The translations under genes and the position numbers were made by a program. This document shows positions 53,996-64,000 of a stretch of DNA of 64,000 bases, piece by piece; the first letter of the stretch is position 1, and every line of letters begins with the position of its first letter. A model generated the notes under the pieces. That model ran no database searches. It had not been told where the DNA came from and saw only the letters and a list, made by a program, of their open reading frames with translations. Location: assembly GCA_020853395.1 (NCBI GenBank), contig JADYYY010000011.1:298166-362165 (forward strand), given 5' to 3'. The DNA is from Acidobacteriota bacterium (GTDB lineage Bacteria > Acidobacteriota > Vicinamibacteria > Vicinamibacterales > SCN-69-37).

Positions 53996-55024
53996 TCAGT
54001 GACCGGTCATCCGTAGCAGCGTCGCAATGGCCACCACCTGTCCGATCCAGAACAGGAAGGACCATTTCAGCAAGTCGAACTGCTGCCGGGCCATCTCCTG
54101 ACGCAAACCGCCGATCTCTTGCCGCAGATCGCTGCCCTGCACGGCGATCTCCTTTCGAAGGTCGCTGCCCTGGTTCGCAATCTCTTGCCGCAAATCGCCG
54201 CCGAGCATCGCGATCTCTTTCCGCAGGTCGCCGCCCTGCGTCGTGATCTCCTTTCGCAGATCGCTGCCCTGGTTCGCAATCTCTTGCCGCAGGTCGGTTC
54301 CCAGAGTCGCGATTTCTGCCCGAAGGTCGCTGCCCTGAGCGGTGATCTCTTTCCGCAGGTCGCTGCCGAGGGTCGCGATCTCCTCTCGAAGGTCGCTGCC
54401 CTGCGTCGTGATCTCCTGCCTCAGGCTGCTATCCAGGACGCCCATCTCCTGACGGAGGTCGCTGGCGAGAGCGCTCATCTCCTGTCGCAGGCTGCCGTCC
54501 AGGACGCTCATTTCCTGGCGGAGGTCGCTGGCGAGGGTGCTCATCTCCTGTCGCAGGCTGCCGTCCAGGGCGTTCATTTCCTGCCGCAGGCTGCTGCCAA
54601 GGACGCTCAGCTCCTGCCGCAACGCGCCAACGTGCTCGCCCATTTCCCATCGAAGGTGGCTGCCCTGGGTCGCGATCTCCTGCCGCACCCCGCCACCCAG
54701 CGTCGTCGTCTCCAGCCGCAATTCCCCGCCGAGCGTGGTCATCTGTTGCTGCAACGCGGCGCGGGATTCGCTGATTTCTCGCCGCAGCGCCTCGTGCCCT
54801 CGCACCATCTCGAGGCGTAGAGCAGAGGTCTCGGCCATCAAGCGTCGCTCGAATCGATCGACCGCCCGCTCTTCAGCGATCACGACGCACCGGTCCTCGA
54901 GCGCTTCGAATGCCTGCGCCAGTCCTGCCGTGGCCTCGGGCCCGAGCCGATCGGCCAGCGCCGGGGACACCGCGATCGCGTCCATCTCATCGCCCTTTCC
55001 CGACCTCGACGACGACGATGCCAT
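53996..55024 (-). CDS. Membrane-anchored hendecad-repeat coiled-coil protein
   Basis: 342 aa from ATG 55024, chosen because TTGAGGT precedes it at good distance (ATG 54985 is the alternative). Residues 20-65 are helical (PALADRLGPEATAGLAQAFE). From residue 69 to about 310 the chain is about 22 uninterrupted 11-residue units of consensus LRQEIATLGSD, each 33 bases. Hendecads favour a straight, slightly right-handed coiled coil, here about 35 nm long. A C-terminal membrane helix (WSFLFWIGQVVAIATLL) anchors it. The layout resembles DUF1640/CCDC90-like proteins, which have shorter coils. Function unknown. Confidence 0.8.
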   Translation of the reverse strand: MASSSSRSGKGDEMDAIAVSPALADRLGPEATAGLAQAFEALEDRCVVIAEERAVDRFERRLMAETSALRLEMVRGHEALRREISESRAALQQQMTTLGGELRLETTTLGGGVRQEIATQGSHLRWEMGEHVGALRQELSVLGSSLRQEMNALDGSLRQEMSTLASDLRQEMSVLDGSLRQEMSALASDLRQEMGVLDSSLRQEITTQGSDLREEIATLGSDLRKEITAQGSDLRAEIATLGTDLRQEIANQGSDLRKEITTQGGDLRKEIAMLGGDLRQEIANQGSDLRKEIAVQGSDLRQEIGGLRQEMARQQFDLLKWSFLFWIGQVVAIATLLRMTGH

Positions 55025-55223
55025 CGTCGTACCTCAAAGACAAGCGAGATCGCAGACCATCCAAGAGCGAAGGACGTGCCACGCGGAGGACGTCAGAAAC
55101 GTGCGGAAAACGGCCGCGACTCGGCTCGATCAGCCGAAACTGCGAGGCGTGCCGCGCACACGGCGTTGCGGGATCTGCAAGGCCAACGCGCGCGCCGCGG
55201 GCGCTGGCACGACGACGGATGCG

Positions 55224-56594
55224 TCAGCGGTACCCGAACACCGGCGGAAACACGATGACGACGAGCGCGGCCCACAGCGAGTACACGGGGAGATAGGCCA
55301 TCTGCCAACGCTCGAGTGCCGTGAACTGGCCGCGCCCGAGCACGAACCGTGCGTAGAGCCACGCGGATCCGGCAAGGTTGACGAGCAGGATGATGTTCTC
55401 GCCGAGCGCCGCGACGCGATTCGGCGTGAAGCCGAACTCGGAGATGCGGGCCGCGATGGCGGCGAGCGCGACGACATCGACCGTGAGCGCGCTCACGACG
55501 AGGAGCAGTTGCAGCTTGTCGAAGAAGTTGGCCGGCGCCTCGGGCGCGCGCGCCGAGGCGGCGTACAGCACGAGGCCGACGACCGCGACGAGCAGGAGAT
55601 CGAAGCCGATCAGCACTTCCCGTTTCACGTTGATGGGATGGCCGGTCCACGCCATCGTGGCGATGAACGCGAGCAGCACGATCGTGAACAGCGGCGTGAA
55701 CAGCCGCGTCAGCACGGGCGCCATGTTCTCGATGACGCTCTGCTTCGCCTCGACCAGCCAAGACGCGACGATGACCGCGCCCATCGCACCGCACGGAATC
55801 AGCCAGCGCTGCACGAACCACTCGGCGTTCATGTCGATGGCGCCGAACATCATCAGCGTGAAGCCGGTGAGCACGCCGCCGCCGAGCGCGATGAGCACGT
55901 AGTAAATGAACAGCTCGCCGGAGAACCTGACGAAGTCCATGCGCCCGCCGCCCGCAAACCAGCGGCCGCCGACGTACGCCACGCCGATGACGAGCCACAA
56001 CGCGATCGGCAGATGGAGCACGATGAGCTGTCCCGTATCGCTCCGCTCCGCCAGCGGGTAGACGTTGGCGAACAGGGCGGCAGCCCCGAACGCGAGCGCC
56101 AGCCCCGCGCATCCGGCCGCCGACAGCCCGCGCTTCCAGACGAAGTAGACGCTGAGCACCGGCAACACGAACAGGCCGATGTTGCGCAGGTAGAACAGCT
56201 CGTTCGCATCGGCGGCGAGATCCCGGCCGAAGAGCGCCGGCACCTTGATGGCGAGCGCCGCGACGACGGCCAGGAGCAGGACGACGGCCGCCTCGACGCG
56301 TGTGGTCGTGCCGGCCTGCTCGTCTGGCGCGATGACGAGCTGCTTCCAGAGCCGCTCCGAGTGCTCGCGCGCGAACTCGCGAGACAGCGCATCGAGGTTG
56401 CCCATGCGCTTGACGGCGACGAGGAACGCTTCGTCGCCGGCCAGGCCGGCGCCGGTGAGCGCCGAGACCTGATCGCGCAGATGGCCTTCGAGCTCCTCGA
56501 CGTCGGGGCCGTGAACGGCCCGCCGCCGCCGGAGGTATTCCCGCCAGTGCGCGATCTGAGACTCGAGGGACGCGGCCGAGGCGGAGGCCGTCAT
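55224..56594 (-). CDS. Permease-prefix-domain membrane protein controlled by PadR
   Basis: 456 aa; ATG overlaps the PadR stop (ATGA). Residues 1-75 (IAHWREYLRRRRAVHGPDVE, ELEGHLRDQVSALTGAGLAG, AVKRMGNLDALSREFA) are a permease-prefix domain. About eleven membrane helices follow, without the FtsX/MacB-type periplasmic domains seen in most prefix proteins, so it looks like an uncharacterised DUF4153-like integral membrane protein. The pairing with PadR is the standard Acidobacteria arrangement. Confidence 0.78.
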   Translation of the reverse strand: MTASASAASLESQIAHWREYLRRRRAVHGPDVEELEGHLRDQVSALTGAGLAGDEAFLVAVKRMGNLDALSREFAREHSERLWKQLVIAPDEQAGTTTRVEAAVVLLLAVVAALAIKVPALFGRDLAADANELFYLRNIGLFVLPVLSVYFVWKRGLSAAGCAGLALAFGAAALFANVYPLAERSDTGQLIVLHLPIALWLVIGVAYVGGRWFAGGGRMDFVRFSGELFIYYVLIALGGGVLTGFTLMMFGAIDMNAEWFVQRWLIPCGAMGAVIVASWLVEAKQSVIENMAPVLTRLFTPLFTIVLLAFIATMAWTGHPINVKREVLIGFDLLLVAVVGLVLYAASARAPEAPANFFDKLQLLLVVSALTVDVVALAAIAARISEFGFTPNRVAALGENIILLVNLAGSAWLYARFVLGRGQFTALERWQMAYLPVYSLWAALVVIVFPPVFGYR

Positions 56595-56929
56595 GCCGTC
56601 ACCGTCTTCATCCAGATGCCGCGCAGCGTCCGATCCACGGCTTGCCACTGCTTCTGCTGATCGGCGAGCTCGGTCCTGCCCGTTCTCGTGATCCGGTAGT
56701 ACTTCCGTCGGCGTCCGCTCTCGGACTCTCCCCATTTCGCCGCAACCAGGCCCTGTCGTTCGAGCCGGTGGAGCACGGGATAGAGCATGCCGTCGGTCCA
56801 CTGGAGGTGGCCGCCCGAGAGCTCGGCGACGCGTTTGATGATGGCGTAGCCGTAACTCTCGCCTTCCGCGAGGATGGCGAGCACGAGCGGCGTGGCCGAG
56901 GCGGCGACGAGGTCTTTGCCCAGCTCCAT
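56591..56929 (-). CDS. PadR-family transcriptional regulator
   Basis: 112 aa from ATG 56929. Winged helix: PLVLAILAEGESYGYAIIKR, WTDGMLYPVLHRLERQGLV, GRRRKYYRITRTGRTELADQ, the core PadR pattern, then a C-terminal dimerisation helix (QQKQWQAVDRTLRGIW). Short PadR-s1 type. It probably represses its own promoter, which has near-consensus elements and an inverted repeat in the spacer. The likely mRNA leader is only a few bases. Confidence 0.9.
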   Translation of the reverse strand: MELGKDLVAASATPLVLAILAEGESYGYAIIKRVAELSGGHLQWTDGMLYPVLHRLERQGLVAAKWGESESGRRRKYYRITRTGRTELADQQKQWQAVDRTLRGIWMKTVTA

Positions 56930-56939
56930 GCGTAGGGCT

Positions 56940-56968
56940 TTTATACATTGTGCTTCTATGTATGTCAA
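56940..56968 (-). promoter_or_regulatory. Near-consensus sigma-70 promoter of the padR operon with inverted repeat
   Basis: On the - strand, TTGACA (56963-56968) and TATAAA (56940-56945) are exactly 17 bases apart. The inverted repeat TACAT / ATGTA, with 9 bases between its arms, lies in the spacer and touches the -10, a suitable PadR site. The -10 ends 10 bases before the ATG, so the leader is very short. Confidence 0.7.
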
Positions 56969-57128
56969 CCGCCGGCGCGATCACCTGCCGGCGCGATCGC
57001 CAGGAGATCCCGGCTACCTGGGGGCGGCGAGGCCGCGGGGCGGGCGTCTGCGGGCGCGCAGGTACCGGTGGCGTCCGGTCATCCGGATCGCATACCTTTG
57101 TTCTGCTGACCCATCTCTTGGAGGACCG

Positions 57129-58349
57129 ATGAAGGCACTATCGAGTGCGGCGCTCTTGCTGATGCTGGTGTCGTCTGCGGCACGGGCCCAAATCAACGCG
57201 GGCACGAAGGCGCCCGAGCCGGCGCTGCCGTTCACCATGACGCAGGTCGCGACGTTCGGCCTGCCGTGGCGCATCGCCTTTCTGCCGGATGGGCGCATGC
57301 TCGTCACGGAGAAGGTCGGCGGGCTCTGGCTCGTGACGCAGCAGGGCGAAAAGACCCAGGTGGCCAACGTGCCGGCCGTGCTCTGGCAAGGACAGGGCGG
57401 GATGCTGGGCGTGTACGTGTCGCCCAAGCACGCGACCGATCGCAGCATCTACCTCACCTACTCGGAGCCCGGTGAGGGCGGGTCGAGCCTCGCGATGGCG
57501 CGCGCGCAGCTCTCAACCGGCCAGGGCCGAGCGAGCCTCGATGGGCTGCAGGTCATCTGGCGCGACGGCGAGCGCGGCCGGGGTGGCCAGTTCGGCGCCG
57601 CGATCGCCTTCTCGCCCGACGGCCAGTACCTGTTCCTCAGCGTCGGCGAGCGGCAGCGCTTCACGCCCGCGCAGGATCCCAATCAGCCGCTCGGCAAGAT
57701 TCTCCGGTTGACGCTCGACGGCAAGCCCGCGCCCGGCAACCCGATGGCGGGCAAGACCGGTACAGCGACCGTCGGCGTCATCGATCCGCCGCGCGACACG
57801 GAGGCCGCGAAGACCGCACCGGTCGTCCGCAGCTACACGTTCCCCGGCCCGAACCTCACGCCGGCCGAGACGTGGACGATGGGGCATCGCACGCCGTACG
57901 GGCTGGCGTTCGGGCCCGACGGGCGTCTCTGGGAGCTCGAACACGGCCCGAAGGGCGGCGACGAGCTGAACCTGATCGAGCCGGGTAAGAACTACGGCTG
58001 GCCGCTCGTTGCGTACGCGGTCAACTACAACGACACGCCGATCCCGCACCCCGACACGCGGCCCGATCTGACGAAGCCGGTCATCTACTGGACGCCGGTC
58101 ATCGCTCCCGGCAACCTCACCTTCTACCGGGGTGCGATGTTCTCGCAGTGGAACGGCTCCGCGCTCATCGGCGGCATGGCCACCAAGACGCTCAGCCGGA
58201 TCGTTTTCGACGGCAAGGGCGGTGCGACGCCGGCAGAGCGTTGGGACGTCGGCCATCGCATCCGCGACGTCGCGGTCGGCCCGGACGGTGCGCTGTGGCT
58301 GGCCGAAGACGCGAACCCCGGCGGACTCTTCCGTGTGACGCCGAAGTAG
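57129..58349 (+). CDS. PQQ-dependent sugar dehydrogenase (Asd/GdhB-like, GSDH family)
   Basis: 406 aa; GGAGG precedes ATG 57129 by 5 bases. Signal peptide to about residue 20 (SSAARAQ). The six-bladed GSDH propeller is indicated by PWRIAFLPDGRMLVTEKVGG, GGMLGVYVSPKHATDRSIYL, AIAFSPDGQYLFLSVGER, MGHRTPYGLAFGPDGRLWEL, HGPKGGDELNLIEPGKNYGW and IRDVAVGPDGALWL, with His, Arg and Trp residues usual at the PQQ/Ca site. It would oxidise aldoses in the periplasm and feed electrons to the respiratory chain. PQQ synthesis genes are not in the window. Two strong hairpins follow. Confidence 0.88.
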   Translation: MKALSSAALLLMLVSSAARAQINAGTKAPEPALPFTMTQVATFGLPWRIAFLPDGRMLVTEKVGGLWLVTQQGEKTQVANVPAVLWQGQGGMLGVYVSPKHATDRSIYLTYSEPGEGGSSLAMARAQLSTGQGRASLDGLQVIWRDGERGRGGQFGAAIAFSPDGQYLFLSVGERQRFTPAQDPNQPLGKILRLTLDGKPAPGNPMAGKTGTATVGVIDPPRDTEAAKTAPVVRSYTFPGPNLTPAETWTMGHRTPYGLAFGPDGRLWELEHGPKGGDELNLIEPGKNYGWPLVAYAVNYNDTPIPHPDTRPDLTKPVIYWTPVIAPGNLTFYRGAMFSQWNGSALIGGMATKTLSRIVFDGKGGATPAERWDVGHRIRDVAVGPDGALWLAEDANPGGLFRVTPK

Positions 58350-58364
58350 ACAGCCTCAACGAGG

Positions 58365-58431
58365 GAAGCCATGAAGTCCCTCGAGGGCTTCATGGCTTCA
58401 CCGCTCTCGAGAGAGATCTCGCTCTCTCGAG
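58365..58431. terminator. Two tandem long hairpins after the sugar dehydrogenase gene
   Basis: First: GAAGCCATGAAG (58365-58376) and CTTCATGGCTTC (58388-58399), a perfect 12-bp stem whose 11-base loop holds the palindrome CCCTCGAGGG. Second: CTCGAGAGAG (58406-58415) and CTCTCTCGAG (58422-58431), a perfect 10-bp stem with a 6-base loop. They start 15 bases after the stop and may terminate both convergent genes. Confidence 0.65.
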
Positions 58432-58525
58432 CGTTCCCGATTCGAAGTCGCAACCGGACGCGACGCTGCCGAAAGCCTCATGAACGTAGAACGGGCGCGC
58501 GTCCAATCTCGCGCGCGTGTGTCGC

Positions 58526-59038
58526 TCAGAACACGGCCAGATTCCGGAGCACCGCCGTTTGCTCCGGCGAGAGCGCCCAGCCGGCGAGGAAGTCCCGGAG
58601 CGATGCCGGGACGGGCAACGGCTCGGGCGGCCCGCCCGAGCCGTTCACCATCCTTGGCGCCGTGACCACGACGACGGCAGCCGCTGACGGCGTGGGCAGG
58701 TACACGCGGCCGTGCTGGCTGGCGTCCGTCGGCAGGAGCGTTGCCGGATCATCGACCCACTTCCAGAACACCGCGAAGCTCACGTACGGCCGGCCTTCCA
58801 GGTTCGGTGGGATCGTGCTGTTCTGCCACGTGCCGTAACGTGCGCCGCCGGTGACCGGATTCCAGAGGAAGCCGGTCGGGTTGTACGACGGGTTGCCGGG
58901 CCGGAAGAAGACGGAGTGCGAGAGGTCGCCGCCGTAGAACATCAGCAGCGACGGACCGATCGCCGACACTGTCGTGCTGGACGAGAGCAGCAGTGCGGCG
59001 GACGCGGCGAGCATCGACAAGCGTCGGGCGCGCGGCAT
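58526..59038 (-). CDS. Exported protein of unknown function
   Basis: 170 aa from ATG 59038, preceded by GGGAGG; an ATG at 59068 also exists. Signal peptide MPRARRLSMLAASAALLLSS to about residue 30. The mature part (LLMFYGGDLSHSVFFRPGNP, FAVFWKWVDDPATLLPTDAS, GRVYLPTPSAAAVVVVTAPR) contains aromatic and proline residues but no known motif. Not recognised as a named family. Convergent with the dehydrogenase. Confidence 0.65.
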   Translation of the reverse strand: MPRARRLSMLAASAALLLSSSTTVSAIGPSLLMFYGGDLSHSVFFRPGNPSYNPTGFLWNPVTGGARYGTWQNSTIPPNLEGRPYVSFAVFWKWVDDPATLLPTDASQHGRVYLPTPSAAAVVVVTAPRMVNGSGGPPEPLPVPASLRDFLAGWALSPEQTAVLRNLAVF

Positions 59039-59160
59039 GGAGCCTCCCGGGATGAGACGTGGCTTCATGTTAGCACCGGCCTGCGCCGCCGGACCCGTCC
59101 CGCTGTGCTCACGCGTGATCACACCTGCGCCGGGAGCGACGTCGTCTCGCCGCTCGCCTC

Positions 59161-59994
59161 TCAGATGGTCGTCCTGGCGCCAGGCCGCCGCGTGGTGAAC
59201 GTCGCTTTCAACGTTTGCTCCTTGCGATCGCGGACGATGGTCAGCGTGACGTCGTTCGACGCCCCGGCGATGCTCCGCCGCAGGTCGCTCGCGCTGCTGA
59301 TCGCCGTGCCGTTCACCCGCGTGATGACGTCGCCCGCCTTCAGGCCGGCGGCCTCGGCTGGCGTGCCGGTCGCGACCGACGTGACGAGTACGCCCGCACG
59401 CGCGCCGAAGAAGTCGCCGAGCTGATCGGTCAGCTCCTGCACCGTTACGCCGAGTCGGCCGGCATTCGCCCCGAAGCCGCCGAACGGACGATCCTGCGGC
59501 CAGCCGCCGCGCATCTCGACGTCGGGCACGACGACGCGGCCGCCGCCGACGAAGACCCCACCGGTCTCGGGCGTAACCTTCAGCGCGACCTGCCGGCCAG
59601 CCCGCGAGATCGTCGCGTCGACTTCGCGACCCGCCGGCGTCTCCTCGATCACGCGCGCGAGTTGCCGCGCGCTCCGCACGCGCTCGCCGTCGAACGCGAC
59701 GACGACGTCGCCGGAACGGATGCCGGCTTTGTCGGCGGGGCCGCCGGACCTGACGTCTTCGACGTAAGCGCCGGCGACCCTGGCGAGCTTCTCCCGCTCG
59801 CTCTCGGCCGGCGTGACGTCGCGGATCGAGACGCCGATCTCCGGCTCGCCGCCGAAGAGCGATCGCAGGTCGGCTCGCGGCGAGCGCGCCGCCTGGGCCG
59901 ACGCCGCAGCCTGGAACCCGCCGGTCAGCACGAAGACGAGCGCCGTGCCGGCCGCAAGCAGCCTGGCGCTCGGAAGATGCACGATGGGACGCAT
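59161..59994 (-). CDS. Secreted protein with two PDZ domains
   Basis: 277 aa; GGAGGT before ATG 59994. Signal peptide to about residue 33 (AAASAQA). PDZ 1 (about 47-140): IGVSIRDVTPAESE, AYVEDVRSGGPADKAGIRSG, DVVVAFDGERVRSARQL. PDZ 2 (about 180-270): LGVTVQELTDQLGDFFG, GVLVTSVATGTPAEAAGLKA, DVITRVNGTAISSASDL. The trypsin-like domain of DegP/HtrA is absent. It may bind protein C-termini in the periplasm as a chaperone-like adaptor. Divergent from htpG. Confidence 0.85.
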   Translation of the reverse strand: MRPIVHLPSARLLAAGTALVFVLTGGFQAAASAQAARSPRADLRSLFGGEPEIGVSIRDVTPAESEREKLARVAGAYVEDVRSGGPADKAGIRSGDVVVAFDGERVRSARQLARVIEETPAGREVDATISRAGRQVALKVTPETGGVFVGGGRVVVPDVEMRGGWPQDRPFGGFGANAGRLGVTVQELTDQLGDFFGARAGVLVTSVATGTPAEAAGLKAGDVITRVNGTAISSASDLRRSIAGASNDVTLTIVRDRKEQTLKATFTTRRPGARTTI

Positions 59995-60233
59995 GGCCTG
60001 ACCTCCTCGAGAACAACAGTTACGACGTGGAAGGGCAGCGAGTGGTTGGCGGCGCGCGGATCGCGTCCCGGAGGTCCGTGCGGCTGCGGCGACGGACCGG
60101 CGCATTGCGGCCGAGGCCGGCCGCCGGAGGGCGCCGTGCCCGTCCAGCGCCGCGTCCTTTACTAGAATGATGGACGCGTCGGCCGTCTTCTCGAGCCGAC
60201 GTCATTCAGCGCGAGGCCAACGCGACGCACCGT

Positions 60234-62165
<1,932 letters not shown>

Positions 62166-62260
62166 CGTCTCGGATCGTCGACGACCTGAGGTCGGGATCC
62201 GATCGCCGTGCCGTCGCGGCATCGCGTCCCCGATACAATGTGTTTCCCATCGAGGTGCCC

Positions 62261-63505
62261 ATGAGCCGTTCGCGTCTGGTCGCGTTGTCGCTCGCCGCGC
62301 TCGTGACGTCGTCCATTTGGCTGCGCGCGGCGCCGCAAGCCCCCACGCCGGCAACGCCGGCAGCTCCACCGGCGGCGGCGCAGGGCCGGCGGGGCGGCGG
62401 GCCCGTCGTCTCGCCGGAGGTCGGCGCCGATCGGCGCGTGACGTTCCGGCTGCGCCTGCCGAGCGCCCAGGCCGTGGCCGTGACGCTCGCCGGCAAGCGG
62501 ATCGAGATGGCGAAGAACGCGGACGGCGTGTGGACGGCGACGACCGATGCGCTCGAGCCCGACATCTACACCTACTCGTTCAACGTGGACGGCGCTGCGC
62601 TCAACGACCCGGCGAACCGCCAGGCGCAGACCTCGTTCGGCAGCTTCCAGAGCATGTTCGTCGTGCCGGGCGACAAGGCGTGGCTACCGAAGCCCGGTGC
62701 CGTTCGGGGCGCCGTGACGCGCCAGGCGTTCCACTCCGTCGTCGCGAACGACGACCGCGACTTCTTCGTCTACACGCCGCCAGGCTACGACGCGCGGCGC
62801 AAGCAGCCCTATCCCGTCCTCTATCTTCTGCACGGGCTCGGCGACGATGCCGAGCGATGGCTGGCGGGTGGGGGAGGAGCGGCCAACATCCTGGACAACC
62901 TGATTGCCGACAAGCGCGCCGTGCCGATGATTGTCGTCTCGCCGCTCGGCTACGGCACGTCGACCGGACCGGCCGGCGGCCGCGGTTCGCAGAACGTGCT
63001 GGGCTACGCGCGGATCCTGCTCGACGAGGTGATGCCCGTCGTCGACCGGTCGTACAACGTGAGCACGCGTCGCGAGGATCGCGCGATCGCGGGGCTGTCG
63101 ATGGGCGGTGCCGAGTCGCTGTACGTCGGCCTGAACAACCTCGATCGCTTCGCCTGGATCGGCGCGTTCAGCTCGGCGCTCCTGCTGCTGCCTCCCGCCG
63201 CCTCGGTGCCCGCGCCGCAGCCGGCGGCGGCACCGGCCGCGGGCCGCGGCGCTCCCACGCCGCTCGATCCCTCGGTGTTCGACAAGGCGTTCCCGAACCT
63301 GAGCGCGAAGGACAACGCGCGCATCCGCATGCTGTGGATCACGTGCGGCACGGCCGACGGGCTCATCGGGCAGAACCGCCAGTTCCGCGAGTGGTTGCGC
63401 GGCAAGGGCATGAAGTTCAGCGAAGAGGAAGTGCCCGACATGGCGCACGTCTGGCCGCTCTGGCGCCAGAACGTCACCGACATGGTGCCGAAGCTGTTCA
63501 GATAG
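62261..63505 (+). CDS. Secreted esterase (enterochelin esterase/feruloyl esterase-like, with CBM48/E-set domain)
   Basis: 414 aa; GAGGT precedes ATG 62261, and TACAAT lies at 62234-62239. Signal peptide to about residue 28. An E-set domain (RVTFRLRLPSAQAVAVTLAG, DIYTYSFNVDG) comes first, then an alpha/beta hydrolase of the putative esterase family: YPVLYLLHGLGDD, the nucleophile elbow GLSMGGAE (Ser280), and a C-terminal His (DMAHVWPLW, about 396). A Pro/Ala/Gly-rich insertion lies before the lid region (PAPQPAAAPAAGRGAPTPL in part). Likely cleaves plant-polymer acyl esters or similar. Nucleophile and His are present; the acid residue is not assigned. Confidence 0.87.
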   Translation: MSRSRLVALSLAALVTSSIWLRAAPQAPTPATPAAPPAAAQGRRGGGPVVSPEVGADRRVTFRLRLPSAQAVAVTLAGKRIEMAKNADGVWTATTDALEPDIYTYSFNVDGAALNDPANRQAQTSFGSFQSMFVVPGDKAWLPKPGAVRGAVTRQAFHSVVANDDRDFFVYTPPGYDARRKQPYPVLYLLHGLGDDAERWLAGGGGAANILDNLIADKRAVPMIVVSPLGYGTSTGPAGGRGSQNVLGYARILLDEVMPVVDRSYNVSTRREDRAIAGLSMGGAESLYVGLNNLDRFAWIGAFSSALLLLPPAASVPAPQPAAAPAAGRGAPTPLDPSVFDKAFPNLSAKDNARIRMLWITCGTADGLIGQNRQFREWLRGKGMKFSEEEVPDMAHVWPLWRQNVTDMVPKLFR

Positions 63506-63672
63506 CGGACATCAAATCATCGATCATCGGGCTATCGCATCGGATCATCGATCATCGAAACATCGCATCGATCATCGGGATACCAGACGCTGATGATCCG
63601 ATGCGGTCGTCCGATGCCCCGGTGATCGATGCGATATCCCGATCGCCCGACAATCCGATATCCCGATGCTCC
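63506..63672. repeat. ATCGG/CCGAT repeat tract with polarity switch
   Basis: 63508-63585 reads CATCGATCATCGG-type units on the + strand, 63593-63670 reads GATCCGATG and CCCGATATCCCG units. The order (ATCGG then CCGAT) is the same as in the tracts at 37651 and 38662. The tract fills the gap between the esterase stop and the MarC start codon. Confidence 0.72.
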
Positions 63673-64000
63673 ATGCTGTCCGCCATCGTCACGCTCCTGC
63701 TCGTGATGGACCCGCTCGGGAACGTGCCGCTGTTCCTTTCGGTGCTGCGCGAGGTGCCGCCGGAGCGCCGGGCGCCGGTGCTTCGGCGCGAGATCCTGCT
63801 GGCCTACGTCGTGCTGCTCGCGATGCTGGCGACGGGCCGCTACATCGCCGAGTACTTGCAGCTCCGCCAGGAGACGATCAGCATCGCGGGCGGCATCGTG
63901 CTGTTCCTGATCGCCCTGCGCATGGTCTTTCCGCGTGAAGGCGGGCTCATCGGCGACCAGCTCGAGGGCGAGCCGTTCCTCGTGCCGCTCGCGATTCCGC
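63673..64000 (+). CDS. MarC/YhgN-family membrane protein, 3' end cut by window edge
   Basis: 109 codons are visible from ATG 63673, which abuts the last CCGATG repeat unit. The N-terminus reads MLSAIVTLLLVMDPLGNVPL, containing the MDPxGNxP signature of MarC proteins, followed by AYVVLLAMLATGRYIAEYLQ, ISIAGGIVLFLIALRMVFP and EPFLVPLAIP. These are three membrane helices of a six-helix family. MarC proteins were wrongly linked to multiple antibiotic resistance; a transport role is assumed. The gene runs out of the window. Confidence 0.85.
   Translation, partial: MLSAIVTLLLVMDPLGNVPLFLSVLREVPPERRAPVLRREILLAYVVLLAMLATGRYIAEYLQLRQETISIAGGIVLFLIALRMVFPREGGLIGDQLEGEPFLVPLAIP

Noticed and set aside
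54100..54820. 33-base DNA repeats as a possible CRISPR or VNTR outside genes
   Set aside because: They are exact codon multiples in the - strand frame encoding hendecads of a coiled-coil protein, so they are coding repeats.

Overview
The window looks like a chromosomal segment of a GC-rich soil-type Acidobacteriota, most likely of the Vicinamibacteria lineage. This is inferred from gene families, not from a marker gene: FG-GAP/DUF1080 secreted proteins beside sugar phosphate isomerases, an Oar-type TonB receptor, a winged-helix/PD40 regulator, a PadR plus permease-prefix pair, BlaI plus M56-TonB, and YpdA. No rRNA, tRNA, phage, insertion sequence or CRISPR array was seen.

Layout. 1-11 kb: secreted or Tat-exported sugar enzymes (three xylose isomerase-like epimerases, two paralogous DUF1080/FG-GAP proteins), small exported proteins and a YihY membrane protein, with strong hairpins between convergent genes. 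11-18.6 kb: a Tm-1-like protein, then a TonB receptor and an Asp-box lipoprotein divergent from a RegB/RegA-type redox two-component system. A perfect 17-bp palindrome of RegA-box form lies in the divergent promoter. 18.6-30 kb: a DUF1593 nucleoside hydrolase-like protein divergent from a tightly overlapping nine-gene operon: split transketolase, FGGY kinase, SorC regulator, DUF2291 protein, ribose-type ABC importer, and a fucose/arabinose-isomerase-family protein. This reads as a complete uptake, isomerisation, phosphorylation and ketol-transfer route for one unidentified sugar.

30-41 kb: a small zinc ribbon, a winged-helix/beta-propeller regulator, a BKACE plus MetE-like operon, a damaged four-helix-bundle gene, YpdA, DUF4126 and a BlaI/M56-TonB operon. 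Most gaps between 36 and 38.8 kb are filled by degenerate ATCGG/CCGAT tracts whose polarity flips in the middle. The same kind of tract recurs at 63.5 kb and appears to have entered the coding sequence of the neighbouring nuclease-helicase. 41-53.6 kb: that RecB-like nuclease/SF1 helicase, DUF2207 and LemA proteins, a hybrid histidine kinase, an Asp-box propeller with a MoaD-like partner, a Kelch protein and a PAS-winged-helix regulator. 54-64 kb: a membrane-anchored protein made almost wholly of 11-residue repeats, PadR and its permease, a PQQ-type sugar dehydrogenase followed by two long hairpins, a two-PDZ protein, HtpG, an esterase, and the start of a MarC-family protein.

The most unusual material is the polarity-switching repeat system, the unassigned kinase/transketolase sugar operon, the RegA-box candidate, the unbroken hendecad protein, recurrent Gly/Ala/Arg-rich insertions in unrelated secreted proteins, and a duplicated promoter-like block carrying 10-bp-spaced TGACA repeats.
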